Positions 28,734 to 41,596 of a stretch of DNA of 64,000 bases are shown piece after piece. Numbering within the stretch: the first letter of the stretch is position 1; every line of letters begins with the position of its first letter. The stretch spans positions 1,116,001 to 1,180,000 of the forward strand of contig NZ_CP084876.1 of the NCBI RefSeq assembly GCF_020525925.1, given 5' to 3'. The position numbers and the translations under genes were made by a program. This DNA comes from Klebsiella quasipneumoniae subsp. quasipneumoniae (GTDB taxonomy: Bacteria; Pseudomonadota; Gammaproteobacteria; Enterobacterales; Enterobacteriaceae). Below the pieces are notes generated by a model. That model worked only from the letters and a program-made list of their open reading frames with translations, was not told the DNA's origin and did not search any database.

Positions 28734-30272
28734 TTAGTGCGCGCCGCCGCCGCCGCCGCCGGCGCTGAACGGGGGTCTGGCGAACCACACCAATCCCAAC
28801 AGCAGGATGAAAATGGCCGCTGAGATCCAGAAGATTTCGTTGGCGGAGATAATCAGTCCCTGGTTGGTTATCTGCTGCGCTATCCAGCCGGACGCCTGCT
28901 GCTGCGTCATTCCCATCCCCTGCAGCTGATCGTAGATCTGCTGCGCATTGGGGTTGAACGGCGTCACCGATTCGGTGAGCTGCGCATGGTGCAGCGCCTC
29001 GCGGTTGGTCCACAGGGTGGTGGTGATCGAGGTCCCGATGGAGCCGGCAAGGGTACGGGTGAAGTTCGACAAGCTCGACGCCGCCGCCAGCCGTTCCGGC
29101 GGCAGGCCGGAGAGGGTGATGGTGGTCAACGGCATGAAGAAGCAGGCTACCGCGAAGCCCTGGATAAACTGCGGCCACGCCGAGGCGCCAAAGTCCATCC
29201 CCGGTTCGAAGGTCCAGGCGCGCCAGTAGAAGCAGACGGCGTACATGATAAAGCTGAAGGTGACCAGCCGTCGCATATCGAGCTTATGCGCAAAGCGGCC
29301 GATAATCGGCGACAGAATGACCGGGATCACCCCCACCGGCGCTGACGCCAGGCCGGCCCAGGTCGCGGTGTAGCCGTAGACCTCCTGCAACAGCTGCGGC
29401 AGCAGCACGATGGCCCCGAAGTAGAGCATGTAGGCCAGGCTGATACAGAGGCAGCCGATGGTGAAGTTGCGCGACTTAAACAGCGACAGATCGACAATCG
29501 GGTTATCGTCGGTCAGCTCCCAGACGATCAGGAAGCTTATCGCCACCACCGCCACGATGGTCAGAATGATAATTTCATTGGAGGAGAACCAGTCCAGCTC
29601 TTTACCCCGGTCCAGCATCACCTGCAGGCTACCGATACCGATGATCAGCAGCGCCAGGCCGACGCCGTCGATACGCCGCTGTTCGGTTTTGGTTTCCCGG
29701 TTGCGCAGGGTCTGCAGGGTCATCAGCACCACCGCCACGCCAATGGGCACGTTGATAAAGAAGATCCATCCCCAGTGGTAGTTATCGCTGATATAGCCGC
29801 CGAGGATCGGGCCGCAGATGGGGGCGACGATCACCGTCATCGACCACAGCGCCAGGGCGATAGAGCGTTTCGCCGGCGGATAGTTGCTGAGCAATAGACT
29901 TTGCGACAGCGGGATCAGCGGCCCGGCAACAATCCCCTGAATGACGCGGAAAAAGATCAGCATCGTCAGGCTGTTGGAGACGCCGCAGGCCCAGGAGGCG
30001 ATGGCGAAAGCGGTGGTGGACCACAGGAACAGCTTCACCTCGCCCACGCGCTTGGCCAGCCACCCGGTGATCGGAATGGAGATGGCGTTAGCGACCCCGA
30101 ACGAGGTGATGACCCAGGTCCCCTGGCTCAGCGATGAGCCAAGGTTACCGGCGATGGTCGGGATCGCCACGTTGGCGATAGTGGAATCCAGCACCTGCAT
30201 GAACGTCGCGAGCGACAGCGCAATGGTCATGATGACCAGCTGCGCGCCTTCCAGCGGTTTTTGCTGTTGCAT
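28734..30272 (-). CDS. emrB: Multidrug efflux MFS permease EmrB
   Basis: Inner-membrane proton antiporter of the 14-helix DHA2 family that works with EmrA and TolC to export hydrophobic drugs and uncouplers. The ATG at 30272 gives 512 residues beginning MQQQKPLEGAQLVIM, as in E. coli. Visible are the motif C region GPILGGYISDNYHW and the motif A-like GWLAKRVGEVKLF. The C-terminus is a Gly run ending GGAH. It lies 15 bp after emrA. Confidence 0.96.
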   Translation of the reverse strand: MQQQKPLEGAQLVIMTIALSLATFMQVLDSTIANVAIPTIAGNLGSSLSQGTWVITSFGVANAISIPITGWLAKRVGEVKLFLWSTTAFAIASWACGVSNSLTMLIFFRVIQGIVAGPLIPLSQSLLLSNYPPAKRSIALALWSMTVIVAPICGPILGGYISDNYHWGWIFFINVPIGVAVVLMTLQTLRNRETKTEQRRIDGVGLALLIIGIGSLQVMLDRGKELDWFSSNEIIILTIVAVVAISFLIVWELTDDNPIVDLSLFKSRNFTIGCLCISLAYMLYFGAIVLLPQLLQEVYGYTATWAGLASAPVGVIPVILSPIIGRFAHKLDMRRLVTFSFIMYAVCFYWRAWTFEPGMDFGASAWPQFIQGFAVACFFMPLTTITLSGLPPERLAAASSLSNFTRTLAGSIGTSITTTLWTNREALHHAQLTESVTPFNPNAQQIYDQLQGMGMTQQQASGWIAQQITNQGLIISANEIFWISAAIFILLLGLVWFARPPFSAGGGGGGAH

Positions 30273-30287
30273 TACACTCACCCCGAA

Positions 30288-31460
30288 TTATCCGGCGTTG
30301 GCCTGAATGATCTCGTCTATCAGTTTATTGACCGGATCGAGAGCGATTTCACGGGCATTGCTCTCGTAGACCGGGGAGCTCCGCACCTGGCTTGCCAGCA
30401 TTTCGCCATCGCGATCGGTGGTGTTAACTTCCACCAGCGTCGAGAGGCCGATGCGCAGCGGATGTTCCGCCAGCTGTTTTTCATCCAGCTCGATGCGGAC
30501 CGGCAAGCGCTGTACCACTTTGATCCAGTTGCCGGTGGCGTTCTGCGCCGGCAGCAGGGAGAAGGCGCTCCCGGTTCCCATATCCAGACCAACCACCTTG
30601 CCGGTGTATTTCACGTCATCGCCATAGATGTCGCTGATTACGGTGGCCGGCTGGCCGATGCGCATATGCGCCAGCTGGGTCTCTTTAAAGTTAGCGTCGA
30701 TCCACAGGTTGGTCGCCGGAACCACCGCCATCAGCGGCGTGGTGGTGCCGATCTGCGCCCCAGGCTGTACCGAGCGGCGGGAAACGTAGCCGCTAATCGG
30801 GCTGACGATCTGCGTACGCTGTAGGGCCAGCCAGGCGTTACGCACTTCGGTCGCCGCCTGCAGCACCGCCGGCTGCTGTTCCAGTTTGGTACCCAGCACG
30901 ATCGCCTGGTTGGCGTTGTACTGCTGGATTGCCACGTCAAGCTCGGCCTGCGCGCTGGCGACGGTGTCGCGGGCGTGCTGCAGCTCTTCGCGGCCGATGA
31001 GGTTCGCGGCGCCCAGCGGGATGCGGCGGTTCAGGTCAGCCTGCGCCTGGGCGAGGGCGGTCTTTTTGACGTCAATATTCGCCTGCAGCTGCTTGCTGTT
31101 GATCATCTGCTGACGGGTTTGACGCACGCTGGCGGCCAGCTGCGTTTTGGCTTTCTCAAACGCCTGTTGGGCATCGGTCTGATCGAGAGTGACCAGCGGA
31201 TCGCCTTTCTGCACATAGTCCGTGTTGTCTGCCCAGACTTTGGTCACGCTGCCCGAGACCTGGGCCATAATTTGCACCTGGTTCCCTGCCACGTAGGCAT
31301 CGTCGGTCTCTTCGTAGTGACGCAGTACCAGAAACCAGTAAATCCCATATGCCACGGCAATAATAATGAAGAGCAATGTCAGCAACAGAAGGGCGCCTTT
31401 ACGCTTTCCTTTTTTGCTGCCTGGTTGCTGCGGGGTTTGGCTCTCCGCATTTGCGCTCAT
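30288..31460 (-). CDS. emrA: Multidrug efflux periplasmic adaptor EmrA
   Basis: Membrane fusion protein linking EmrB to TolC. The ATG at 31460 (MSANAES) is preceded by GGAG and matches the E. coli start; an ATG 12 bp upstream is less likely. The 390-residue protein has one N-terminal membrane helix (about 27-48), a lipoyl-like half motif (VSGSVTKVWADNTDYVQKGD), a long alpha-helical hairpin, and a beta-barrel ending with GTGSAFSLLPAQNATGNW. Confidence 0.96.
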   Translation of the reverse strand: MSANAESQTPQQPGSKKGKRKGALLLLTLLFIIIAVAYGIYWFLVLRHYEETDDAYVAGNQVQIMAQVSGSVTKVWADNTDYVQKGDPLVTLDQTDAQQAFEKAKTQLAASVRQTRQQMINSKQLQANIDVKKTALAQAQADLNRRIPLGAANLIGREELQHARDTVASAQAELDVAIQQYNANQAIVLGTKLEQQPAVLQAATEVRNAWLALQRTQIVSPISGYVSRRSVQPGAQIGTTTPLMAVVPATNLWIDANFKETQLAHMRIGQPATVISDIYGDDVKYTGKVVGLDMGTGSAFSLLPAQNATGNWIKVVQRLPVRIELDEKQLAEHPLRIGLSTLVEVNTTDRDGEMLASQVRSSPVYESNAREIALDPVNKLIDEIIQANAG

Positions 31461-31585
31461 GTTATTCTCCACGATCTTATTATTTCACATCGGCTGAGCC
31501 GACCTGTTTATCAGAAAGGCCAGCAGAGATCTGCTGGCCTGGCTGTTTTCCTTGCAACGTAAAAATGGGCTGAGCGACGCCGCCC

Positions 31586-32116
31586 TTAGCGTAGAGAGTC
31601 CGCCAGCACGCCTTCTTCTTCCATTTGGTCAAGGCGGCTCAGGAGTTTGCGGGTAATGTGTTCGAGCTGATCTTTTTCGCTGGTGCTGAGTGAAGACCAC
31701 AGTTGGTGCAGGCAGTTATGCTGCGGCGGCAGGACTTCACGCAAAAACTGATGGCCCTTTTCGGTCAGCTGCAGATGCAGACAGCGTCGATCGTTATCGC
31801 TCTCGCGGCGTTCAATCCAGCCGCGTTTTTCCAGTTCATCAGCGATACGGGTGGCGTTAGTACGCGACGAGCCCAGCGCACAGCTCAGCTCGGACGGCTG
31901 AATGCTGTGGTTTTCCTGCGACTCCAGCGTAATCAGCGCCATAAATAATGTCTCGTTAATTCCCTGCGCTTTGAGCATTTTATTGCGATTTTCCAGCAGC
32001 TTACCTTGCATATGCATGCAAAGACGAGTTAACAGAATCTCCTGGAACGGGAAATCTTCATGGCGGCTGGCGCGGAACTTGAGCATTTGCTCAATGGGAG
32101 TAAACGAACTATCCAT
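31586..32116 (-). CDS. emrR: MarR-family repressor EmrR (MprA)
   Basis: Represses the emrRAB operon and is released by salicylate, CCCP, nalidixic acid and related compounds. The 176-residue winged-helix protein has the MarR DNA-binding segment [24 protein letters not shown] and the beta wing with [10 protein letters not shown]. Length equals E. coli EmrR. It is the first gene of the operon; a candidate promoter, TTGATT-N16-TATTAT, lies in the 90 bp upstream on the minus strand. Confidence 0.97.
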   Translation of the reverse strand: MDSSFTPIEQMLKFRASRHEDFPFQEILLTRLCMHMQGKLLENRNKMLKAQGINETLFMALITLESQENHSIQPSELSCALGSSRTNATRIADELEKRGWIERRESDNDRRCLHLQLTEKGHQFLREVLPPQHNCLHQLWSSLSTSEKDQLEHITRKLLSRLDQMEEEGVLADSLR

Positions 32117-32206
32117 TTGGGTATGACCTCATTAATTACAGCCGATATAATAACTATTGTGACAAATAAATCAAATGAATTATTGACCAAAATTGATACG
32201 CAAAGC

Positions 32207-32542
32207 TTAGAGCCCGCTGGCGATTTTCCAGGCCAGACCGTAGGCCAACGCCGACAGCAGGGTCGGGATAATAATGCTGCGGGTTTTCCAGAAGGCGCCC
32301 CCCAGCACCAGGAAGCCGATCAGCGTCGGCGCCAGGCGATGGGCATCGGCGAGGATCTCCGGCACGCTGGAGACCACCAGCAGCGCGCAAATCGAGGCGA
32401 TGCCGATGGTATCCAGCAGCACGCTGACCGGGCCACGACGGGCAGGCCGGGCATGACCCGCGCGCAGACGCAGGGGAAGATAACGAAACAGATAGTTCAC
32501 GCCGCCGACAATCACTCCGAGCAGAAGGACCTCACTGTTCAT
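32207..32542 (-). CDS. ygaH: L-valine exporter subunit YgaH
   Basis: Small AzlD-type membrane protein, 111 residues with about four hydrophobic segments, partner of YgaZ in export of branched-chain amino acids. The [11 protein letters not shown] segment is the conserved AzlD motif. It overlaps the ygaZ stop by 11 bp. Confidence 0.93.
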   Translation of the reverse strand: MNSEVLLLGVIVGGVNYLFRYLPLRLRAGHARPARRGPVSVLLDTIGIASICALLVVSSVPEILADAHRLAPTLIGFLVLGGAFWKTRSIIIPTLLSALAYGLAWKIASGL

Positions 32543-33278
32543 CCGGCATCCCCTTCAGCATGGCCTGGACCAGCGCCGTCAGACACCCGCAGACAATCCC
32601 GGCGAGGATCGCCGCCGGAATGGAAAATAACAGAATGCCGCCCAGCGCGCCCGCCAGCGCCGCCGTGACGCACAGCGATTGCTGGCGCTGGAAAGAGGCC
32701 AGCAGGAAGCTCATAAACAGCGCCGGCAGCATAAAGCCGAGCGCGGCTTCCACCGCCGGATAATCCACCAGCAGGCCGTTGCCGGACCAGGCGCCGGCCA
32801 GCGTGCCGCACACCCACGATGCCCATGAGGTAAACGCGAGACCGAGCATCCAGTTTTCGCTCCAGCGTCGGTTGTCGCGAACCAGCCTGGCGGTGGCGGC
32901 GGCGAAAACCTCATCGGTCAGGCCGAAGGCCCAGAGGGCGGTCTTCTTTTTGTCCAGCGCGGTATGAATGCGGCTGCGCAGCGAGGGGCCATACAGCACG
33001 TGGCGGACGTCCATCGCCATCACCGTCAGGGCGGCGACCCACAGCGAACTGCCGGCGGCCAGCATGGCGGTGATCACAAACTGGCTGGCGCCGGCGTAAA
33101 TAATGCAGGAGAAAAACAGGCTTTCCAGCGGGGTGAAACCCAGCCGGGTGGCGTTCAGTCCGAAGGCGAATGCCACCGGAAGGTAGCTGATGACGATGGG
33201 GAGACTGTCTTTAATGCCTTCGCCGACGGTAGCGACACGTTCAGATAAGGCACAGGTTAAGGGCGCGGGGTTTTCCAT
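32532..33278 (-). CDS. ygaZ: L-valine exporter subunit YgaZ
   Basis: AzlC-family exporter of 248 residues with several transmembrane segments. Conserved blocks [32 protein letters not shown] and [11 protein letters not shown] identify it. It exports valine (and, as reported in Salmonella/E. coli, methionine) with YgaH. It is the first gene of the pair; the ygaY MFS remnant found upstream in E. coli is absent here. Confidence 0.94.
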   Translation of the reverse strand: MENPAPLTCALSERVATVGEGIKDSLPIVISYLPVAFAFGLNATRLGFTPLESLFFSCIIYAGASQFVITAMLAAGSSLWVAALTVMAMDVRHVLYGPSLRSRIHTALDKKKTALWAFGLTDEVFAAATARLVRDNRRWSENWMLGLAFTSWASWVCGTLAGAWSGNGLLVDYPAVEAALGFMLPALFMSFLLASFQRQQSLCVTAALAGALGGILLFSIPAAILAGIVCGCLTALVQAMLKGMPDEQ

Positions 33279-33423
33279 ATGAATAACTTATCGCTGGATC
33301 CATGTGAAGGTGGCAAATTGACCGATGTCCCCACCTTAACAGAGCGCGACGCGCCTTAACACTATGAAAATGCCCGTAATCCGCTTTTCCATGACCCTGA
33401 CGGGATGAAAGGCGGGGAAGGGG

Positions 33424-33452
33424 CCCGGATAAGGCGCCGGGCCTTATCCGGG
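33424..33452. terminator. REP-type hairpin at the 3' end of proVWX
   Basis: Perfect 12-bp stem CCCGGATAAGGC / GCCTTATCCGGG with loop GCCGG, 6 bp beyond the proX stop. It is a REP-like palindrome that probably protects the proU mRNA 3' end and may terminate it. Confidence 0.7.
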
Positions 33453-33458
33453 GGCGGG

Positions 33459-34457
33459 TTACTGCTGCGCGGCGAGCGCGGCTTTCACCCAGCTGTCGAA
33501 CAGCGGCTGGTGGGCTTTAATCCAACCATCAACATGACCGTTAATGTCGGCTTCGGAAGCATGGCCTTCGTGCATCATCGCATTCTCGGCGTTGATGTCG
33601 GCGATCGGCAGCTTCATGACGCTAAACAGAGTGGCGGCGGCCGGATTTTTCTCCGCCCAGGCTTTGTTGGCGACAATGTGCATGGTGTTGACCGGGAAGC
33701 CATAGTTGGCGCCGTTGGCCAGTTTGGTATCGATGTTTTTTTGCTCGCCCGGCAGGGAGGAGAACGGCACCTGCAGCCAGACGACGTCTTTGCCAGGCTT
33801 CAGCACGTCGCTAACCCAGTACGGCGTCCAGGTGTAGTAGAGCACCGGTTTACCCTCTTTATAGCGGGCGATGGTGTCGGCCATCATCGCCGCGTAGTTG
33901 CCCTGGTTATGGGTAACGGTTTTGCTCAGGCCATAGGCGTCAATCTGGTGGTTAATCACCGCTTCGCAGCCCCAGCCCGGGGTGCAGCCGGTGAGGTCCG
34001 CTTTACCGTCGTTGTTAGTATCAAACAGTTTGGCGATCTGCGGATCTTTGAGCTGATCGATAGAGGTGATGTGGTACTGCTCGGCGGTTTTTTTATCGAT
34101 CAGATAGCCCTGGGCGGCGCCTGAGACGTACACCCCCTTGCGGTAAAATTTGTTATCACCGCCCGCCGCGGCGTACATGTCATCGTGCAGCGGCTGCCAG
34201 TTGGTGGCGATAAAGGTAGTATCCCCGGCGGCAATCGAGGTATAGGCAACGTTATAGTCCACTTCGCTCGGTTTTTCGACGGTGTAGCCAAGCTTCTCCA
34301 GCGCGCGGCTGACCAGCAGGGTCTGGAAGCTCTCTTCGGAGATAGTGCTCTGGGCCGGCTTGACGGTAATTCCTTTCCCCGGCAGGTCGGCGGCGAAGGC
34401 GCTGGTGGCGATCAGGGTGGCAAAGGCGGCGGTGGCCATCATCGTGCTATGTCGCAT
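33459..34457 (-). CDS. proX: Glycine betaine/proline betaine-binding protein ProX
   Basis: Periplasmic binding protein of the ProU osmoprotectant importer, 332 residues with a signal peptide ending near AFA-ADLPG. The betaine cage tryptophans are visible in [18 protein letters not shown] and [11 protein letters not shown]. It is the last gene of proVWX, separated from proW by a 77-bp gap with a strong hairpin, consistent with its higher expression. Confidence 0.96.
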   Translation of the reverse strand: MRHSTMMATAAFATLIATSAFAADLPGKGITVKPAQSTISEESFQTLLVSRALEKLGYTVEKPSEVDYNVAYTSIAAGDTTFIATNWQPLHDDMYAAAGGDNKFYRKGVYVSGAAQGYLIDKKTAEQYHITSIDQLKDPQIAKLFDTNNDGKADLTGCTPGWGCEAVINHQIDAYGLSKTVTHNQGNYAAMMADTIARYKEGKPVLYYTWTPYWVSDVLKPGKDVVWLQVPFSSLPGEQKNIDTKLANGANYGFPVNTMHIVANKAWAEKNPAAATLFSVMKLPIADINAENAMMHEGHASEADINGHVDGWIKAHQPLFDSWVKAALAAQQ

Positions 34458-34489
34458 GGTGGTTCCTCTTATTGTTTAACGGGAAGGCG

Positions 34490-34519
34490 GCACCCCGGCA
34501 TCGGCTGGTGCCGGGGTGC
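34490..34519 (-). terminator. Hairpin in the proW-proX gap
   Basis: Perfect 11-bp stem GCACCCCGGCA / TGCCGGGGTGC with an 8-nt loop. No T-run, so it is more likely an mRNA processing or stability element than a terminator. Confidence 0.55.
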
Positions 34520-34534
34520 GGCGCTGTTATCGAC

Positions 34535-35602
34535 TTATCGACAGAAAGGGCGAGTGAGAAGCCCCAGCGGGCCGGTGGTGTACCAGCGGCGGTTGCCGCG
34601 ACTGCGGGCGTCGCGGCCGACGGCCTGGGTGAGGCGGTCAAGAATAATCGCCAGGATCACGATCCCCACGCCGCCGACGGTGGCCAGGCCCATATCCAGG
34701 CGGCCAATGCCGCGCAGCACCATCTGGCCAAGACCGCCGACGGCGATCATTGAGGCGATCACCACCATCGACAGGGCCAGCATCAGCGTTTGGTTAACCC
34801 CGGCCATAATGGTGGGCATCGCCAGCGGCAGCTGAACTTTAAACAGCAGCTGGCGCGGGCTGGCGCCAAACGAACGCGACGCTTCGATCAGATCCGCAGG
34901 CACCTGGTTTATACCGAGGATGGTCAGACGGACGATCGGCGGCAGGGCGAAGATAATCGTCACCACCACGCCGGGCACGTTGCCGATGCCGAACAGCATC
35001 ACGATCGGCACCAGGTAGACGAAGGCCGGCGTGGTCTGCATGGCATCCAGCAGCGGGCGGATAATTTTCGCCGCTCGCGGACTGCGCGCCAGCCAGATCC
35101 CCAGCGGCAGGCCGATGATCATGCAGAACAGCAGGGCGGTGAGGACCAGCGCCAGGGTGACCATCGCCTGCGACCACGCGCCGATGGCGCCGATGGCAAT
35201 CAGCGAGACCAGGGTGGCGACCCCCATGCCGAGGCTGGAGATCTGCCAGGCGATCAGCGCGAAGACGATAATCGCCACCGGCGCCGGCATCCCCAACAGC
35301 AGCTGCTGGAAGGCGCTGAGGATGTAGTCGATCGGCACGCGGATCCCCTGGAACAGCGGGCGGAAGTGCAGCACGATCCAGTCGATGGCGTGGGTCACCC
35401 AGCTGTCGAGCGGGATCAGGGTCTTATGGAACGGATCCATGATACTGAACTGTTCCGGCTGCGGCGCCGGGGCGCTGTGCAGCCAGTCGGCGCCGCCGCC
35501 ATTAGTCGGCGCGGCAGTTGAGGCGCCACCCCAGGCGTCTGCAGCCTGAGCGGCGCTGTCGGTTGCCGGGGCGCTGTCCCACGGATTGGTTTGATCAGCC
35601 AT
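34535..35602 (-). CDS. proW: Glycine betaine/proline betaine permease ProW
   Basis: Inner-membrane permease of ProU, 355 residues. It has the unusual long hydrophilic N-terminal tail (about 100 residues, Ala/Pro/Gly/Trp-rich), then seven or so membrane helices and the BPD_transp EAA loop ([22 protein letters not shown]). It overlaps proV by 8 bp. Confidence 0.96.
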   Translation of the reverse strand: MADQTNPWDSAPATDSAAQAADAWGGASTAAPTNGGGADWLHSAPAPQPEQFSIMDPFHKTLIPLDSWVTHAIDWIVLHFRPLFQGIRVPIDYILSAFQQLLLGMPAPVAIIVFALIAWQISSLGMGVATLVSLIAIGAIGAWSQAMVTLALVLTALLFCMIIGLPLGIWLARSPRAAKIIRPLLDAMQTTPAFVYLVPIVMLFGIGNVPGVVVTIIFALPPIVRLTILGINQVPADLIEASRSFGASPRQLLFKVQLPLAMPTIMAGVNQTLMLALSMVVIASMIAVGGLGQMVLRGIGRLDMGLATVGGVGIVILAIILDRLTQAVGRDARSRGNRRWYTTGPLGLLTRPFCR

Positions 35603-36797
35603 GATTCACCCCCTCGCGATCTAAAGCCTGGAGCAACATTCGTTTGGAAATGATGCCAATATATTGTTGTTCTTCATCCACCACCGGGACGGCGCACGGG
35701 GCGTGGCCGACGTGGGAGAGCAGATCGCTGAGCGGCGTTTGCGCCTCCACCGCCAGCGGGGCGTCAATCAGCGCCGCCTCGATCCCCTGGCCGGCGCTGA
35801 GCGCGGTTTTCAGAGAATCGATCGAGACAATCCCGACAAAGCGATTACCGCGCTCAATGACATAACCATATTCCCGGTCTTCATCCTGTAATAATTTCAG
35901 CGCAGAGCGGGGGCCAAAACCTGGCGTTTTACGAATCAGGCCGACCGGGCTACGACGGGCAATATCTTTCGCGCTGAAGACCTGGCTAATATCGACGCCG
36001 CGGAAGAAGGTGCGGACATAATCATTGGCCGGATTATTCAATATTTCATCCGGAGTGCCGACCTGAACCACTTCGCCATTTTGCATAATGGCGATACGAT
36101 CGCCAATTCGCATGGCTTCATCAAGGTCATGGGAAATAAAGACAATGGTACGCTGATGCTTAGCCTGTAATTTGATCAGCTCATCCTGCATTTCGGTGCG
36201 AATGAGCGGATCGAGCGCGGAGAAGGCTTCATCCATTAACAGAATATCGGGATTAATCGCCAGGGCGCGGGCTAAACCGACGCGCTGACGCATCCCGCCG
36301 GAGAGTTCATCCGGCCAGGCGTGGGCATAATTCTCCAGCCCCACCTGACGCAGCGCTTCCCGCGCTTTTTGCTCTCGCTCAGCGGCCGGGACGCCGGCAA
36401 GCGCCATGCCAAACGCCGTATTGTCGAGCACGCTCATGTGCGGCATTAGCGCAAAGGACTGAAAAACCATCGCAATTTTTTTACGACGCACCTCGCGCAG
36501 CTCGGCGTCCGACATTTTGGCGATATCGACCCCGTCAATCAGCACCTGGCCGCGGGTGGGTTCAATCAGGCGATTGAGAAGGCGAACCATGGTGGATTTC
36601 CCCGAGCCGGAGAGCCCCATGATGACGAATATCTCGCCTTCTTCAATGGCCAGACTGGCGTCTTTGACGCCAAGCGACAGCCCCGTTTTTTCCAGTATTT
36701 GCGCTTTGTTGAGTCCTTTCTCAATATATTTGAAAGCACGATGAGGGTGCTCGCCAAATATCTTATAAAGATTTTTGATTTCTAATTTAATTGCCAT
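35595..36797 (-). CDS. proV: Glycine betaine/proline betaine ATP-binding protein ProV
   Basis: ATPase of ProU, 400 residues. It has Walker [10 protein letters not shown] near residue 60, signature [10 protein letters not shown], Walker [13 protein letters not shown], and a C-terminal pair of CBS domains (about 280-400) that sense ionic strength in related systems. In E. coli a downstream regulatory element for H-NS lies within the start of proV; the AT-rich 36700-36800 stretch suits this. Confidence 0.97.
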   Translation of the reverse strand: MAIKLEIKNLYKIFGEHPHRAFKYIEKGLNKAQILEKTGLSLGVKDASLAIEEGEIFVIMGLSGSGKSTMVRLLNRLIEPTRGQVLIDGVDIAKMSDAELREVRRKKIAMVFQSFALMPHMSVLDNTAFGMALAGVPAAEREQKAREALRQVGLENYAHAWPDELSGGMRQRVGLARALAINPDILLMDEAFSALDPLIRTEMQDELIKLQAKHQRTIVFISHDLDEAMRIGDRIAIMQNGEVVQVGTPDEILNNPANDYVRTFFRGVDISQVFSAKDIARRSPVGLIRKTPGFGPRSALKLLQDEDREYGYVIERGNRFVGIVSIDSLKTALSAGQGIEAALIDAPLAVEAQTPLSDLLSHVGHAPCAVPVVDEEQQYIGIISKRMLLQALDREGVNHG

Positions 36798-37153
36798 GCA
36801 ATAGAGAAGTTCCTGTTATTTGTTTATTGCGATATGGTACCCAATGGTGATAATGATCTTTTTACACCCTAACATACTCAGATTCTGTGACAACCCTCAA
36901 TGGCGAACTCTCGGCAAAATGGAGTGAGGGACATGGCGGCACAGCCCCCGTGATATAAGGGCTGAGCGGTAATTTGTTGTGGGTAATATTTTTTGATTAT
37001 CTTTGGATAATTCGACTGAAATGGACCGGTTTTCTGCTAAATATGACGAAGTGATGACGGTTAGACCATGGAGAGAATATTTGGTGGATTAATCGCGATT
37101 CTGTGAAATTGATCACCAGGAATATGCGGGCGATATTCCTGATGAAAGTACGG
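36798..37153 (-). promoter_or_regulatory. proU upstream region with P2-type promoter
   Basis: On the minus strand TTGTCA (36888-36893) and TAGGGT (36866-36871) are spaced by 16 bp, essentially the osmotically induced proU P2 promoter. The surrounding AT-rich DNA is the expected H-NS-bound curved region. No gene is seen in this gap; its right end holds the nrdF 3' hairpin. Confidence 0.8.
37117..37141 (-). terminator. Hairpin after nrdF
   Basis: Perfect 9-bp stem CAGGAATAT / ATATTCCTG with a 7-nt loop, 13 bp beyond the nrdF stop; weak T-content follows on the minus strand. Confidence 0.6.
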
Positions 37154-40240
<3,087 letters not shown>

Positions 40241-40268
<28 letters not shown>

Positions 40269-40651
40269 AATTCGCTGACTCCTTTACGCACGTTATCGAT
40301 ATCGTCGGGGGTTCCCATCAGCTCGAAGCGGTAGAGATAGGGCACGGCGCATTTCTGCGCGATGACATCCCCGGCGCGCCCCCAGGCGTCGCCAAAGTTG
40401 CGATTGCCGGCGGCAATCACCCCGCGGATCAGCCGACGGTTATGTACGTCGTTTAAAAAGCGGATCGCCTGACGCGGCACGGCGCCGGCGGTACCGCCGC
40501 CGCCATAGCTGGGAACGATGAGAATATAGGGCTCGTCTACCTGCAGAGGTTCACGCTCGTTCAGCGGGATGCGCACCGCCGGCAGCCCCAGGCGCTGCAC
40601 AAAGCGATGGGTGTTCTCCGAACGGCTGGAGAAGTAGACGATGAGGCTCAT
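40241..40651 (-). CDS. nrdI: Flavodoxin-like maturase NrdI
   Basis: FMN protein that supplies the oxidant for assembling the Mn2-tyrosyl cofactor of NrdF. 136 residues with the FMN-binding loop [13 protein letters not shown] at the N-terminus and [12 protein letters not shown] near 50. It overlaps nrdH by 4 bp and nrdE by 28 bp. Confidence 0.96.
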
Positions 40652-40893
40652 GCGCTGGCCGTCGCGACGGAGGGGCGCAGGCGATTGATCATATCCGGGC
40701 GGAAGCCGCTCCAGCGCAGGTCGCCGGCGATCACCACTGGCAGCTGGCGAAACCCCTGCTCGCGCAGGGTGTCGGCGGCATCCGGCTGCTGGTCGACGTT
40801 GACCATTTCAAAGGCCAGTCCCCGGCTCTCCATGGCTCGTCGGGTGGCATGGCACTGCACGCAGTCATTTCGAGTGTAAATAGTAATGCGCAT
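40648..40893 (-). CDS. nrdH: Glutaredoxin-like electron donor NrdH
   Basis: Redox partner of NrdEF, reduced by thioredoxin reductase. The ATG at 40893 gives 81 residues as in E. coli, beginning [14 protein letters not shown] with the active site C-V-Q-C. The WSGFRPD segment near the C-terminus is typical of NrdH. First gene of nrdHIEF. Confidence 0.96.
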   Translation of the reverse strand: MRITIYTRNDCVQCHATRRAMESRGLAFEMVNVDQQPDAADTLREQGFRQLPVVIAGDLRWSGFRPDMINRLRPSVATASA

Positions 40894-40967
40894 GATTCGT
40901 ATTTCCATTTAAGATAACAGCACGGCGCTAAACGTAGCGTCGAACGTTGTGGGCCATTCGATAAGGA

Positions 40968-41015
40968 AATACTAGATGTAGTTATTTAAAACTTCAACCA
41001 CTCAATATATAGCGT
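40968..41015 (-). promoter_or_regulatory. Candidate NrdR box pair upstream of nrdH
   Basis: Two imperfect palindromes, centred at 40976.5 (ACTAGATGTAGT core) and 41007.5 (ACTCAATATATAGCGT), resemble the NrdR consensus ACACWATATATWGTGT. Their centres are 31 bp apart, three helical turns, as described for paired NrdR boxes. Confidence 0.6.
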
Positions 41016-41076
41016 TTTTGGCAAAGCGTTCCCCCGCCGGGGTGGCCAGGCGGAGGAGGGGGAAGGCTGCGCGAAA

Positions 41077-41508
41077 CTACAGACGCATGGCGACGGCGAG
41101 GCGGTTAAAGGCGTTCATCAGGCTGATGGCGAAGGTGAGATCGCTTATCTGACGTGGGGTAAAATGTTCGCGCAGCGGCAGGTAAACCTCATCTTCCGCA
41201 TGGCTGGCGGCGATGTCGGTGACCGACTCGGCCCAGGCAAGCGCCGCGCGTTCGCCAGGGGTAAAATGGTCGCTCACCCGCCAGCCGGCCAGGGCATCCA
41301 GCTTGCTCTGCGCCATGCCGCCTTTGCGCAGCGCCTGGCTGTGCTTCTCAAGGCAGAAGGCGCAGCCGTTGATCTGCGACACGCGTAAATAGACCAGCTC
41401 CACCAGGGCGCTGCCCAGCTCGCTTTTCTCCAGCGCGAGGCTGGCCTGCACCAGCCCTTTATAGACTTCCGGGCTCAGTTCACTGAATGGCTGACGTAAT
41501 TGGCTCAT
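41077..41508 (-). CDS. Carboxymuconolactone decarboxylase family protein (AhpD-like)
   Basis: 143-residue all-helical protein with the AhpD-type redox motif C-x-x-C-x3-H: Cys49, Cys52 and His56 in NGCAFCLEKHSQALRKGG. Such proteins act as alkylhydroperoxidases or thiol reductants, though the substrate here is unknown. It is divergent from the MocR regulator at 41597 (88-bp gap), which probably controls it. Both are additions between nrdH and ygaM relative to E. coli. Confidence 0.9.
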   Translation of the reverse strand: MSQLRQPFSELSPEVYKGLVQASLALEKSELGSALVELVYLRVSQINGCAFCLEKHSQALRKGGMAQSKLDALAGWRVSDHFTPGERAALAWAESVTDIAASHAEDEVYLPLREHFTPRQISDLTFAISLMNAFNRLAVAMRL

Positions 41509-41596
41509 GGTGTTCTCCTCTCTAAGACGGCAGCCAAAATAGCACTATAATGGACTGCAAAAGATAGCCATATTGTGATGAAAAAAGCAGACCATA

